DNA of 37,749 nucleotides from W11650 sp963545585 (GTDB lineage: Bacteria; Bacillota; Clostridia; Lachnospirales; Vallitaleaceae): assembly GCA_963545585.1 (NCBI GenBank), contig CAUUKX010000007.1:1-37749 (forward strand), given 5' to 3'. The notes beneath the pieces are model-generated. The model was not told where the DNA came from and searched no databases. It saw only the letters and a program-made list of their open reading frames with translations. Both the position numbers and the translations under genes were made by a program. This document shows, piece after piece, positions 1-8,320 of the stretch (position 1 is the stretch's first letter; each line of letters starts with the position of its first letter).

Positions 1-382
1 CCCGGGCAAAAAGCCCCTCTGCCTCCACCAGCCTTTCCTTACCCTCCAGCGTCAAGGTTCTGACCTTAACCCGCTGCGGCCGGATGACATAGCCTCTTTC
101 TCCTGGAATACTCAGACAGCCCTCAACATCCTTTTGGGTTTCTTCACTAATTTCTATAATTTCGGGATTGATAAAAACCTCCACCCCATCGCCCACATCA
201 ATAACAAACACTCTTTTTAAAACACCGACCTGTGGTGCCGCCAAACCGACGCCGTTTGATTCATACATGGTATCGACCATATCCTCAACCAAAACGGCCA
301 GTTTCTGGTTAAACAGCTTCACTTCCTTGGCCCGCTTGCGCAGCACCTCATCACCGACAATTCTAATATTTCGTAACGCCAT
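1..382 (-). CDS. def: Peptide deformylase, partial (C-terminus beyond window)
   Basis: Removes the formyl group from the N-terminal methionine of new proteins; a metal-dependent cytoplasmic hydrolase. About 127 codons are visible from the ATG. Motif 1 (GVGLAAPQ) and motif 2 (EGCLSIPG, with the metal-binding Cys) are both present. The third motif (HExxH) would lie past position 1, so the gene is cut by the window edge, not broken. An AGGAAGG stretch about 13 nt upstream of the ATG is a plausible ribosome binding site. It follows priA closely, the usual priA-def order in Firmicutes. The family call is secure; completeness cannot be judged here. Confidence 0.95.
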   Translation of the reverse strand, partial: MALRNIRIVGDEVLRKRAKEVKLFNQKLAVLVEDMVDTMYESNGVGLAAPQVGVLKRVFVIDVGDGVEVFINPEIIEISEETQKDVEGCLSIPGERGYVIRPQRVKVRTLTLEGKERLVEAEGLFAR

Positions 383-418
383 AATTTTATATTTTCCTTC
401 CTGTAAAAGTTAATCTAC

Positions 419-2623
419 TCAACCAAAAAACTGCGGGTTAATACTCAGATAAAGTCCAAACCCCATTTTCTCTATCCTTTTATTATATAGGTAATTCATA
501 AGAAAAGTCAACTCTTTATGTTGATTTGCCTTTAACAATAGCGCCTCTCGGTAAGCTCCCGCCTGCTTAAATATATACGGCACAGCCGGGCCAATCATGG
601 CAATATCCCATTTTTTAGCAGCAATCAGCGGTTTCAGCTCCGCCGCCAGCGCCGCTGCCATCCGCTTCGTTTCCGCCAAAGCCGGGTGCGTCACTACAAT
701 TTCCAAAATTTCACAAAAAGGAGGATTGTTCAGTAATTGCCGGTAACGAATCTCCTCCCGGTAAAAAGCCTCATAATCCTGACAGAGACCGGCTCTAACG
801 GCAAAATGCTCCGGCGAATAGGTCTGTAAAAAAGCCTGCCCCGGCTTATCTCCCCGCCCTGTCCGGCCAATCATCTGAGTAAGCAGCTGAAAAGTTCTTT
901 CCCCGGCTCTGAAATCATCGGTATATAACCCCTGATCGACAGCCAAAACCCCAACCACTGTTACATTATGAAAATCCAGTCCCTTGGCAATCATTTGTGT
1001 GCCGATTAAAATCCCACTCTCGGCTCGGGCAAATTCCTGCAGTTTTAAATCATGACCATGCTTGGTGCGGGTACTGTCATGATCCATCCGGATTACCGGT
1101 GTTTCCGGATATTTGATTTTTAATTCCTTTTCAATCTTTTGCGTACCCATGCCAAAAGCTTTTAAATACGGACTGCCGCAGCTCGGGCAAGTTCTCTGCA
1201 CCGACCGGCTGAAGCCGCAGTGATGACACATCATCTCTTCCGGCTCCTTATGATATGTCAGCGGCAGTTCGCAGTCCGGACATTGATAAACAAAGCCACA
1301 TTTTCGGCAGGATACAAACTTGGCATAGCCGCGCCGGTTATTGAGCAAAATGACCTGCTCCCTGCGGGCCAGCGCTCCGCTGATTGCCTGCTCTAATTCC
1401 GCACTTAAAAAAGAGCGATTGCCGCCCGCTAACTCCTGCCGCATATCAATCAAATGCGTTTCCACTGGCTGGTCGGTCAATGCTTTTTCTTCCAATTGGT
1501 GCAGCCGGAATCTGCCCTGCCCGGCATAATAATAGCTTTCCACCGAAGGCGTGGCACTGCCTAAAATAACCGGAATATCATAAATTTTCCCCATTTTGGC
1601 CGCCGTTTCAACTGCATGAAACTTTGGCATCAGCTCCGATTTATAACTGCTTTCATGCTCCTCATCAATGATAATAATTCCCAAATTCGCTAATGGTGCA
1701 AACAAAGCCGAGCGAGGCCCCAGCATAATTTTGATTTCACCGTTTCTGGCTCTTTCCCACTCCGTCAGTTTCTCTCCCTCAGACAAGCGACTGTGAAATA
1801 AGCCGATAGCATCGCCAAAACGCTCTAAAAACCGGCGCACCAAAGCAAAAGTTAAAATAATCTCCGGAAACAGAACAATCGCCTGTTTCCCCGCTTTCAG
1901 CACATCCTCAATCAGTTCAAAATAAATCTCCGTCTTACCGCTCCCGGTTATGCCCCGAAGCAGATGAACCCCCCGAAAATCTGAGCGAATAGCCTGATAT
2001 ACTCTTTGCTGTCCGGCAGTCAGCTGCTTTTTGACCGCTGACCGGGAAATATCCTTTTGGTACGGTGCCAGCACCGACAGAGCCGTTTCCTGCCGGCCAA
2101 TCAATCCATCCTGCAATAAAGCCTCCAGAGCCGCTTTGCTGTAAAAACTCTGCTCCCTTAGTTCCGGGAAATCCTGCTGCTTAAAGCGAAGAAAATAATC
2201 AATTAAATCCCGCCGTTTTTGATAACGCTGTCCCGCCAAAGCGTCACGGTAATCAGCAGCTCCGTCCGGATCTACCTTCAGAAAATAACTGACCTGTTTT
2301 TTGGGTCGTACCTGAAAAGACGGCGGCAGCATTAATTTAATCACCGACGGAAGAGTGGCGGCATAATATTTTTTCATCCATCGCGCCAGCAAAATTTGTT
2401 CTTCCCTGAGCAATTGTTCTGGCGCAGCATTTAAAATACTCTTGATTTCAAAACCCTGTTCCGGTGCGGAAACTTCCGTTTCTACCACCAAAGCCTTCTG
2501 GGTCTTATTAGCTTTGCCGAAAGGGATTTGCACAATCGAACCGACCTCCGCCAGAGCAGCCAATTCCGGCGGTACCCGATACGTAAAGAGTCGATCCAAT
2601 GATTTCGCACTGGTCAGCATCAC
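419..2623 (-). CDS. priA: Primosomal protein N' (replication restart helicase PriA)
   Basis: A 3'-5' superfamily 2 helicase that reloads the replisome at stalled forks. The reading frame gives 734 residues: N-terminal DNA-binding region, Walker A GITGSGKT (about 224-231), DEEH box (about 320-323), then eight zinc-binding cysteines in four pairs (about 439-482) and the helicase C-terminal domain. The helicase stretch PEIILTF differs from the more common PEISLTP. The start is uncertain. The only standard in-frame starts are GTG (2621-2623) and ATG (2618-2620), but the frame upstream still reads as PriA-like (EYVNVV) back to an ATC codon, which lies just after a strong GGAGGGG. Gene order with def downstream and the rpoZ cluster upstream is typical. 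Confidence 0.95.
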   Translation of the reverse strand: MMLTSAKSLDRLFTYRVPPELAALAEVGSIVQIPFGKANKTQKALVVETEVSAPEQGFEIKSILNAAPEQLLREEQILLARWMKKYYAATLPSVIKLMLPPSFQVRPKKQVSYFLKVDPDGAADYRDALAGQRYQKRRDLIDYFLRFKQQDFPELREQSFYSKAALEALLQDGLIGRQETALSVLAPYQKDISRSAVKKQLTAGQQRVYQAIRSDFRGVHLLRGITGSGKTEIYFELIEDVLKAGKQAIVLFPEIILTFALVRRFLERFGDAIGLFHSRLSEGEKLTEWERARNGEIKIMLGPRSALFAPLANLGIIIIDEEHESSYKSELMPKFHAVETAAKMGKIYDIPVILGSATPSVESYYYAGQGRFRLHQLEEKALTDQPVETHLIDMRQELAGGNRSFLSAELEQAISGALARREQVILLNNRRGYAKFVSCRKCGFVYQCPDCELPLTYHKEPEEMMCHHCGFSRSVQRTCPSCGSPYLKAFGMGTQKIEKELKIKYPETPVIRMDHDSTRTKHGHDLKLQEFARAESGILIGTQMIAKGLDFHNVTVVGVLAVDQGLYTDDFRAGERTFQLLTQMIGRTGRGDKPGQAFLQTYSPEHFAVRAGLCQDYEAFYREEIRYRQLLNNPPFCEILEIVVTHPALAETKRMAAALAAELKPLIAAKKWDIAMIGPAVPYIFKQAGAYREALLLKANQHKELTFLMNYLYNKRIEKMGFGLYLSINPQFFG

Positions 2624-2660
2624 AACATTTACATACTCGATCTTTCTCCCCTCCGTTCCG
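2624..2660 (-). promoter_or_regulatory. priA ribosome binding site with ambiguous start
   Basis: Reading the minus strand, GGAGGGG is followed after six bases by the codon ATC (2639-2641), in frame with priA. The first standard in-frame start (GTG, 2623) is about 24 bases from the Shine-Dalgarno sequence, which is too far for normal use. An out-of-frame ATG immediately followed by TAA lies between them, and two in-frame TAA codons lie upstream of GGAGGGG, so no longer standard start exists. Confidence 0.55.
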
Positions 2661-2687
2661 GCTTACTTTTACTTCGTGCACAATCGA

Positions 2688-2722
2688 CAAAAAGAGTGCC
2701 GGCGGCACCCTCTTGTTTTTTA
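2688..2722 (-). terminator. Intrinsic terminator between diguanylate cyclase and priA
   Basis: On the minus strand AAGAGGGTGCC, a 3-base loop and GGCACTCTTTTTG form a GC-rich stem with a two-base bulge, ending in a run of five T. It begins right at the cyclase stop codon. It should reduce read-through into priA, which then needs partial read-through or its own weak promoter. Confidence 0.7.
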
Positions 2723-4609
2723 TTCTTTTTCCTTATTTTCTTCGGTTCTGTCAACTTCTTCTATTTCTTGCAAACTAATCCATTCGTTTTTGTCTGTACT
2801 TCCCATCGGCTCTGTCTTTTCCGCCATCATCAATTCCTCCGAAGTAGGCTCATAAATTTCAATTCGACCTTTGCCGGATTTTTTTGCCTGATACATCATA
2901 TCATCGGCCAGCGCCATCAAGTCCTCGGCATTGGCAACTTTTAACTCCGGCACATAATGCACCACGCCGATCGAACAGGCAATTTGATTCTGGGGCTCGA
3001 TTTCAACCGGATGTCCCAGCATTTCCCCAATTTCCTTAGCATAACCACCCACATCCTTGATTTTTTGCAAAATTCGTTCAGCGGTTGCAATGGCTGCCGC
3101 CATTTCCGAATGATTGATAACGATGACAAATTCATCTCCGCCGTAACGAGCAGAAAGATCCATTGCCCGAACATTATTCTGCACCAGAGCAGCAATGCTT
3201 TTAAGTACAAAATCTCCGACATCATGGGAAAAATTATCATTATATTTCTTAAAATTATCCAAATCCAAAAACAAAACGGAAAAAGTCTTGCTGCTATCCT
3301 TTTTCGCCTCACTGATTAGTTCATCGGTCATGTTCAAAAGTTCCTGCCGGTTGAGAAGCTGGGTCAGCATATCCGTCATCGCCCGATGGTGTAAATGGTC
3401 GTTATTGGCCGTCAGTGCTGCGTTGATTTCGCTTAATTCCTTATTTTTAAAGGAAATCGTCTTATTCAAGTCCGACAGCGCCTTCGTTCTTTCCCGAATT
3501 AAGTTTTCCACATTATAGGACTGCTCAATCACCGTATCTGTCAGCTTGCGAATCTCTCCGATCAGTTCATAGCTTTCCTCGTCCGGCTTTGCCTCCAAAT
3601 TAATATAGCGGTTGCCAGCATTAAAGCTAATCAAAGCATCTTTAATAACGGTAAAGGGCTGCATTGCCTTTTGATAAACATAAAGCTGCAACAGACACAA
3701 GAGCAGTCCGCCGGTTAAAAGCACCGCCAATTTTAACAGCCAGTTTTCCTGTAAAAATCGCCAAAAGCTAATCTCTACCTGACCCATCAGAATCACCCAG
3801 CCATCACTGATTTTGGTTTTGACAAAAGAGACAAATACATTTTCCTGATTTTTAACGGTATAACGAATTGTGCCGGAAGCATTATGGTCAATATACTTGC
3901 TGAGCTGACTGACATCTTTGTAACTGTCGTCCCCTTCGGTCTGGAAGTCCAAAATAATATTCTGATTATTGTGCAAAATAGTTTTTTTCTGCGAATCCAA
4001 AATCCAAGTTAAATCTTTATTCACCTTGTCCGAATAAAAACCCGCATTGGTCAAATGCTCCTGTAAGCCCTGCAGGGAAATCACGCCAACCAATATCCCG
4101 CGCAGAACCTTCTCCTCTGAACGGATAGCAGCAATCACCGAAAAAACCGGCTCCTTACTGTCCTGCAAAAACTCGGTCTTCGTTAGGAGTGATGTTTCAC
4201 TTTGGCCAACCTGATCAAAAATTTTACGAAACTCGCTTTGTGAAACGCTGCCGCGCCCCTGCGAGTCAAGCGTATTATAATTTCCATCAACATAATAAAG
4301 TTTTTTGTAAATTTGGCTGTTAATTGTTTTAAACTCCCGCAACAACTTGATTTTTTGTGCTGGCGACTCAGCCACCGAAAAGACATTGGCTAACACGCTG
4401 AATTGTTCATACCGATCCGCCATCCAGTGCCGAGTCAATTCTGCCTTTAAAACCGTTTGATTCAAATTTTTTTCCATTTCCGCCCGCAAAAAACTTTGAT
4501 ACTCTCCATAGAAAAGCAATAAAAAAACAGACAAAAACAAAGCAGTTATCAAAAAATAACTCCACCAAAGCAATTTGTTCTGCCTTTTTTGTTTTTTCTC
4601 TTTCTCCAT
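2720..4609 (-). CDS. Membrane-bound GGDEF diguanylate cyclase
   Basis: Predicted to make the second messenger c-di-GMP from two GTP. The protein has 629 residues: TM helix about 14-34, an extracytoplasmic Cache-like sensor region, a second TM about 290-310, a linker with coiled-coil character, then the GGDEF domain. The active-site GGDEF is intact at about 490-494. The inhibitory I-site RxxD (RAMD, about 481-484) sits at the correct five-residue distance. There is no EAL domain. The C-terminus is a charged 35-residue tail. The ATG follows AAGGGG. It lies between rpoZ and priA, where many Firmicutes carry coaBC. A long hairpin precedes the start and a terminator follows the stop, suggesting expression partly separate from the cluster. 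The sensor ligand is unknown. Confidence 0.93.
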   Translation of the reverse strand: MEKEKKQKRQNKLLWWSYFLITALFLSVFLLLFYGEYQSFLRAEMEKNLNQTVLKAELTRHWMADRYEQFSVLANVFSVAESPAQKIKLLREFKTINSQIYKKLYYVDGNYNTLDSQGRGSVSQSEFRKIFDQVGQSETSLLTKTEFLQDSKEPVFSVIAAIRSEEKVLRGILVGVISLQGLQEHLTNAGFYSDKVNKDLTWILDSQKKTILHNNQNIILDFQTEGDDSYKDVSQLSKYIDHNASGTIRYTVKNQENVFVSFVKTKISDGWVILMGQVEISFWRFLQENWLLKLAVLLTGGLLLCLLQLYVYQKAMQPFTVIKDALISFNAGNRYINLEAKPDEESYELIGEIRKLTDTVIEQSYNVENLIRERTKALSDLNKTISFKNKELSEINAALTANNDHLHHRAMTDMLTQLLNRQELLNMTDELISEAKKDSSKTFSVLFLDLDNFKKYNDNFSHDVGDFVLKSIAALVQNNVRAMDLSARYGGDEFVIVINHSEMAAAIATAERILQKIKDVGGYAKEIGEMLGHPVEIEPQNQIACSIGVVHYVPELKVANAEDLMALADDMMYQAKKSGKGRIEIYEPTSEELMMAEKTEPMGSTDKNEWISLQEIEEVDRTEENKEKE

Positions 4610-4634
4610 CGTTTCCCCTTATTTTTTATTGCAA

Positions 4635-4684
4635 TTCAGGCAAGCAGGTATGATAATTGATACGAGCAGAGTATCTTGCCTGAA
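4635..4684 (-). promoter_or_regulatory. Long inverted repeat in the 5' region of the diguanylate cyclase gene
   Basis: Perfect 10-bp arms (TTCAGGCAAG / CTTGCCTGAA) enclose 30 bases that hold a further 5-bp GATAC/GTATC stem. In the transcript the hairpin ends about 25 nt before the cyclase ATG. It is followed by A-rich sequence, not a T run, so it does not look like a terminator on this strand. Twelve bases (TGCTTGCCTGAA) are shared with the hairpin before trkA. A role in RNA stability or translation control is inference. Confidence 0.55.
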
Positions 4685-4691
4685 CTGCCGC

Positions 4692-4895
4692 TTATTTTTT
4701 AATATTAATTTTTCCCTGATAAAGCTCCTCAACAGAAACAGAAATTGCTTTTTTATCCAGCAATCCTTTTGCATCAACCAGCTGACGAGCACGTTTTGCC
4801 GCCGCAATAATGATGGAATAACGGCTTTTTAAATTGATATCGTCATTTCTGGCATTAATCACCGTCATTAAATCGGAATAGGAAGGGTGCAGCAT
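4692..4895 (-). CDS. rpoZ: RNA polymerase omega subunit
   Basis: Small 67-residue subunit that helps fold and hold the beta-prime subunit of RNA polymerase. It shows the family pattern near the N-terminus (LHPSYSDLM) and the helix SRYSIIIAAAKRARQL, and has the usual length for a Firmicute omega. AAGGAG lies nine bases before the ATG. The start follows the gmk stop codon by a single base, so the two are co-transcribed and probably translationally coupled. The order gmk-rpoZ is highly conserved. Confidence 0.95.
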   Translation of the reverse strand: MLHPSYSDLMTVINARNDDINLKSRYSIIIAAAKRARQLVDAKGLLDKKAISVSVEELYQGKINIKK

Positions 4896-4896
4896 T

Positions 4897-5529
4897 TTAT
4901 TTTTCTCCTTTCAATATCTCGCTAAATTCCTGACACAGGTGCTCCATCAACCGATGCTTATCCACCTGTCTGATTCTTTCAGCCCGCATAACCGCAATCA
5001 CATCTTCAACGCAGACCTCTAACTGATTGTTCTCTATAATATAATCATAGTGAACCATCTGCGCAACTTCAGCCGATGATTTTTTAAGCCGCCGCTCAAT
5101 AATTTCCGCCGATTCAGTATTGCGGTTTAGCAGCCGGGTTTTTAAAATTTCAACCTTGGGTGGAATAATAAAAATCAGTACCGCCTCCGGTGCTCTTTGC
5201 TTTACCTGCAAAGCCCCCTGCATCTCGATTTCCAAAATCACATCAATCCCGGCATCCAGTTTTTCCTGCACAAACTTGCGCGGCGTTCCGTAATAATTAT
5301 CCAAATAGCTGGCATACTCATACAGTTCGTCTCCGGCAATCATATCCTCAAATACCTTTTTTTCCAAAAAATAATAATGCCTGCCGTAAACCTCACCCTG
5401 ACGGGGGGATCTGGTCGTAGCCGAAACCGACAGGGCAATTTCCGGGCGGCGATCAATCAGTGCCTTAATAACCGTCCCCTTGCCCGCTCCCGAAAAGCCG
5501 GAAATAACATATAATTTGCCTTTATTCAC
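4897..5529 (-). CDS. gmk: Guanylate kinase
   Basis: Phosphorylates GMP to GDP with ATP, feeding GTP pools. The P-loop GFSGAGKGT is at residues 11-19, and the GMP-binding region (ATTRSPRQGE, then YGRHYYFL) follows. The start is taken as GTG at 5527-5529, giving MNKGKLYVISG as in the family; 210 residues, normal length. The frame is open 13 codons further, but that would overlap remA by 47 bases and add non-conserved residues. With the GTG start the overlap with the remA stop is eight bases, and GGAAGGGAG lies upstream. The supply of GTP next to a GTP-consuming c-di-GMP synthase is a contextual note only. Confidence 0.95.
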   Translation of the reverse strand: MNKGKLYVISGFSGAGKGTVIKALIDRRPEIALSVSATTRSPRQGEVYGRHYYFLEKKVFEDMIAGDELYEYASYLDNYYGTPRKFVQEKLDAGIDVILEIEMQGALQVKQRAPEAVLIFIIPPKVEILKTRLLNRNTESAEIIERRLKKSSAEVAQMVHYDYIIENNQLEVCVEDVIAVMRAERIRQVDKHRLMEHLCQEFSEILKGEK

Positions 5530-5785
5530 CTTTTTCCGTAAGCTCCCTTCCTTCAATCCGACCAACAATCGTCTCCACCTGTAAAGCGCTGGCCATTAAA
5601 TATCCATCCGACATCACCACCAAGCACCGCGTTTTGCGGCCGGCCGTTGCGTCAATAAACGCCGACTCCTCCTTGGCCTTGGCAATAATCCTCTTAATCG
5701 GGGCAGCATCGGGTTTTACCAGTGCGATAATTTTAGATATTACCGCCACGTTACCGTAGCCTATATTTACAAATATTTTATTCAT
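5522..5785 (-). CDS. remA: RemA/YlzA family DNA-binding regulator (DUF370)
   Basis: In Bacillus subtilis RemA is an oligomeric DNA-binding activator of biofilm matrix and osmoprotection genes. This 87-residue protein matches the family along its length: the conserved FVNIGYGN near the N-terminus, APIKRIIAKAKEE in the middle, then DATAGRKTR. The ATG at 5783-5785 is chosen because it aligns with family starts. A GTG nine bases upstream overlaps the yicC stop (GTGA) and would add three residues. It lies between yicC and gmk, its usual place in Firmicutes. Its regulon in this organism cannot be told from the window. Confidence 0.93.
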   Translation of the reverse strand: MNKIFVNIGYGNVAVISKIIALVKPDAAPIKRIIAKAKEESAFIDATAGRKTRCLVVMSDGYLMASALQVETIVGRIEGRELTEKGE

Positions 5786-5790
5786 CGTGG

Positions 5791-6669
5791 TCACTCAATA
5801 TTCTGCACTTGTTCTCTGATTTTTTCAATGCTATTTTTTAAGTTAATGGTGATATTTTTTATCTCCATATCAGCTGACTTGGAGGCAATTGTATTCGTTT
5901 CTCTATTCATTTCCTGAACAATAAAGTCCAGTTTCTTGCCAATTCCACTTTCCTCGCGCAGCACTTCCTGCAAATGAACCAAATGTCCCCGCAGCCGAAC
6001 AATTTCCTCGTCAATCGACAGCTTATCCGCCATCAGCGCCGTTTCCATCACAATTCGGCTCTCATCAATATTTTCCGTTTGCAAAAGCTCGGACAACCGC
6101 TCCTTCAGCCTTTGCCGATAAAGCTCAACCGAGCGCTTTTCCAGTTCCGGCAAAAGACTGACCAGTGCCCTGATTTCCTCTGTTTTTTTCAAAATATCAG
6201 CCTGCAAAAGGCTGCCTTCTAACTCTCTGGCGACCACTACTTTATTTGCTGCTGCTTCCGTCGCCGCCAGCGCCAGTTCTTCTAAAAACTCCTCGGCTTC
6301 ATCCTCTTCTTCCGCCCGAAAAAGATCCGGCAGCGTCAAAAAACTAGACACCGACAAGTCATTTTCCAAAAAAAGCTCCTGCGACATTTTTAAAAGTTCA
6401 GCCAAATATCTTTCCGCCAGCGGCTTATTATAGCTAATATTGGCATCCAAACCGTCGGCTTGCTGATATTGCACGAAAACCTCAACTTTTCCCCGCAGCA
6501 GTTTTTGCTTCAGCTGATTTCGGATTCCATTTTCCAAAAAATACAGTTTCTTCGGCAGCTTAATATTAATCTCACAGTAACGGTGATTGACCGAACGGAT
6601 TTCCACAGTCAGACTTTTCCCATTCCTGATTAGTGTTTCCGAACCAAATCCAGTCATACTTCTTATCAT
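5791..6669 (-). CDS. yicC: YicC family endoribonuclease-like protein
   Basis: The YicC family is linked to RNA turnover and stationary-phase survival. The protein starts with the family signature MIRSMTGFGSE and ends with the conserved region containing REVNTIASKS-like sequence (here NRETNTIASKSADMEI) and the helix KNSIEKIREQVQNIE. It has 292 residues, the usual length. The ATG at 6667-6669 sits five bases after GGGAG; the frame is open to a TTG four codons earlier, which is not conserved. First gene of the yicC-remA-gmk-rpoZ unit, with a good promoter about 80 bases upstream. Confidence 0.93.
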   Translation of the reverse strand: MIRSMTGFGSETLIRNGKSLTVEIRSVNHRYCEINIKLPKKLYFLENGIRNQLKQKLLRGKVEVFVQYQQADGLDANISYNKPLAERYLAELLKMSQELFLENDLSVSSFLTLPDLFRAEEEDEAEEFLEELALAATEAAANKVVVARELEGSLLQADILKKTEEIRALVSLLPELEKRSVELYRQRLKERLSELLQTENIDESRIVMETALMADKLSIDEEIVRLRGHLVHLQEVLREESGIGKKLDFIVQEMNRETNTIASKSADMEIKNITINLKNSIEKIREQVQNIE

Positions 6670-6745
6670 AACCGCTCCCAATCAGCGAAAACAGCAGACA
6701 TCCCCGCTATTTCCACTCTCTTTTCAGATTGCTATTTATTTATTT

Positions 6746-6774
6746 ATTTTATCATAAATTCAAGTAGGAATCAA
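6746..6774 (-). promoter_or_regulatory. Predicted sigma-A promoter of the yicC-remA-gmk-rpoZ operon
   Basis: On the minus strand TTGATT, a 17-base spacer and TAAAAT, in an AT-rich stretch about 80 bases upstream of the yicC ATG. No competing reading frame covers it, and it is the only good match in the gap after the cyclophilin gene. Confidence 0.7.
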
Positions 6775-6880
6775 CTACCTCTATGCATCTTAAACAAGCC
6801 GACATCTGCTGCATTCTCAAAGTAAATTCTAATTTTAAAGTTGAACCGGAACTTACAGTTTAGACAGATCGCCGCTATGC

Positions 6881-7411
6881 CTATTTCACCTCTGGCAGTT
6901 TTTCTGGCTCGGCATAATCCATCCCAAATGTTTCGACCGTTACCGTCTTCATTCTCTCCGGCTGCTCCGGCTTATCACGGTAATCTCTCGGCACTCCGGC
7001 AATCCGGTGTACCTCGTCCATTCCTTCGGTTACCTTGCCGAAAGCGGAATAATTTCCATCCAGCCGATCCGACGGCGCATCCATAATAAAAAACTGACTG
7101 CCCGCCGAGTCATGCACCTGGGTTCTGGCCATAGACAGGACACCATCCTCATGCTTTAAGTCATTAACAAAACCATTTGCCTTAAACTCTCCACGAATAC
7201 AGTAACCCGGTCCGCCCATACCAGTGCCGTCCGGGTCGCCGCCTTGGATAACAAAGCCGGGAATCACCCGATGAAAAATTAAGCCATTATAGAAACCCTT
7301 TTGAATCAAAGAAATAAAGTTTCTGACGGTATTGGGCGCAATCTCTGGATAAAGTTCTGCTTTGATTTGCGCTCCGCTTTCCATTAAAATTGTGACAATT
7401 GGATTTTGCAT
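6881..7411 (-). CDS. Peptidyl-prolyl cis-trans isomerase, cyclophilin type
   Basis: Catalyses proline isomerisation during protein folding. The 176 residues span one cyclophilin domain with the recognisable active-site segments FHRVIPGFVIQGGDP, the GSQFFI segment and the late YSAFGKVTEGMD stretch. There is no signal peptide, so it should be cytoplasmic. AAAGGAG precedes the ATG by nine bases and lies within the 3' end of era, whose stop is four bases away, so the two are co-translated from one message. The C-terminal 20 residues (GMDYAEPEKLPEVK) are acidic and not conserved. Confidence 0.95.
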   Translation of the reverse strand: MQNPIVTILMESGAQIKAELYPEIAPNTVRNFISLIQKGFYNGLIFHRVIPGFVIQGGDPDGTGMGGPGYCIRGEFKANGFVNDLKHEDGVLSMARTQVHDSAGSQFFIMDAPSDRLDGNYSAFGKVTEGMDEVHRIAGVPRDYRDKPEQPERMKTVTVETFGMDYAEPEKLPEVK

Positions 7412-7415
7412 CTGA

Positions 7416-8318
7416 TTATTCTCCTTTTCTGTAACCGTAATTTTTCATTAAAAACTCGCTGTCCCGCCAGTTTTCTTTTACTTTTACCCATAAGTTCAGC
7501 CGGACATGATTTAAAAAGAAAGCTTCAATGTCTTTTCTGGCCAAAATACCGATTTGTTTGATCATACTGCCGCCCTTGCCCAAAAGAATCGGCTTATGGC
7601 TCTTTTTTTCGCAGACAATCGTCGCCTCAATCTCCATCTGCGCACCGTCCTCGGATTCCTTCATGCTGTCAACCGTAACCGCAATGCCGTGTGGAATCTC
7701 TTCCTGCAATAATTTCAGAATTTTTTCCCGAATCAGTTCCGAAACGATTTGTTTTTCCGGCTGGTCGGTAATCATATCGTCCGGAAAATACTTCGGTCCC
7801 TCCGGCAAATGAGCGTCAATCAATTCCATCAGTCTTTCGATGTTATCCGCTTTTAATGCCGAAATCGGAATAATTTCCAAAAACGGATATAAATCCTTAT
7901 ACGCCTCAATTACCTTTAATAAAAACGGCTTTTCCACTGTATCAATCTTATTAACGACCAAAATAACCGGCGTTTTCGCTTCTTTTAGCCTTTCGGCAAT
8001 AAATTGATCTCCAGCCCCGACCACTTCCGTCGGCTCAATCAGCCAAAAAATCAAGTCCACTTCCGTTAAAGAAAAAATGGCCGCTGTATTCATATATTCA
8101 CTTAGTTTGCTTTTCGGTTTATGAATTCCGGGGGTATCTACAAAAACAATCTGTTTATCTTCCATTGTCAAAATACTTTGAATCCGGTTTCGGGTCGTCT
8201 GGGGCTTCGGCGACATAATTGCAATCTTTTGCCCTAAAAGCGTGTTCATCAAGGTTGACTTACCGACATTCGGGCGGCCGATTAGGGCAATAAAACCGGA
8301 CTTAAATGGTTTATCCAT
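7416..8318 (-). CDS. era: GTPase Era
   Basis: Essential GTPase that binds 16S rRNA and assists 30S ribosome assembly. It has 300 residues: P-loop GRPNVGKST (14-22), the switch I TTRNRI segment, DTPG (61-64), NKID (123-126), and a C-terminal KH domain that includes ILLGKGGSMIKQIG. The ATG at 8316-8318 follows AAAGGAG by five bases. The frame is open 31 codons further upstream into the preceding gene, but that part is not conserved. Era usually neighbours recO, cdd or ybeY in Firmicutes; here it follows a questin-oxidase-like gene by two bases. Confidence 0.96.
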   Translation of the reverse strand: MDKPFKSGFIALIGRPNVGKSTLMNTLLGQKIAIMSPKPQTTRNRIQSILTMEDKQIVFVDTPGIHKPKSKLSEYMNTAAIFSLTEVDLIFWLIEPTEVVGAGDQFIAERLKEAKTPVILVVNKIDTVEKPFLLKVIEAYKDLYPFLEIIPISALKADNIERLMELIDAHLPEGPKYFPDDMITDQPEKQIVSELIREKILKLLQEEIPHGIAVTVDSMKESEDGAQMEIEATIVCEKKSHKPILLGKGGSMIKQIGILARKDIEAFFLNHVRLNLWVKVKENWRDSEFLMKNYGYRKGE

Positions 8319-8320
8319 AG

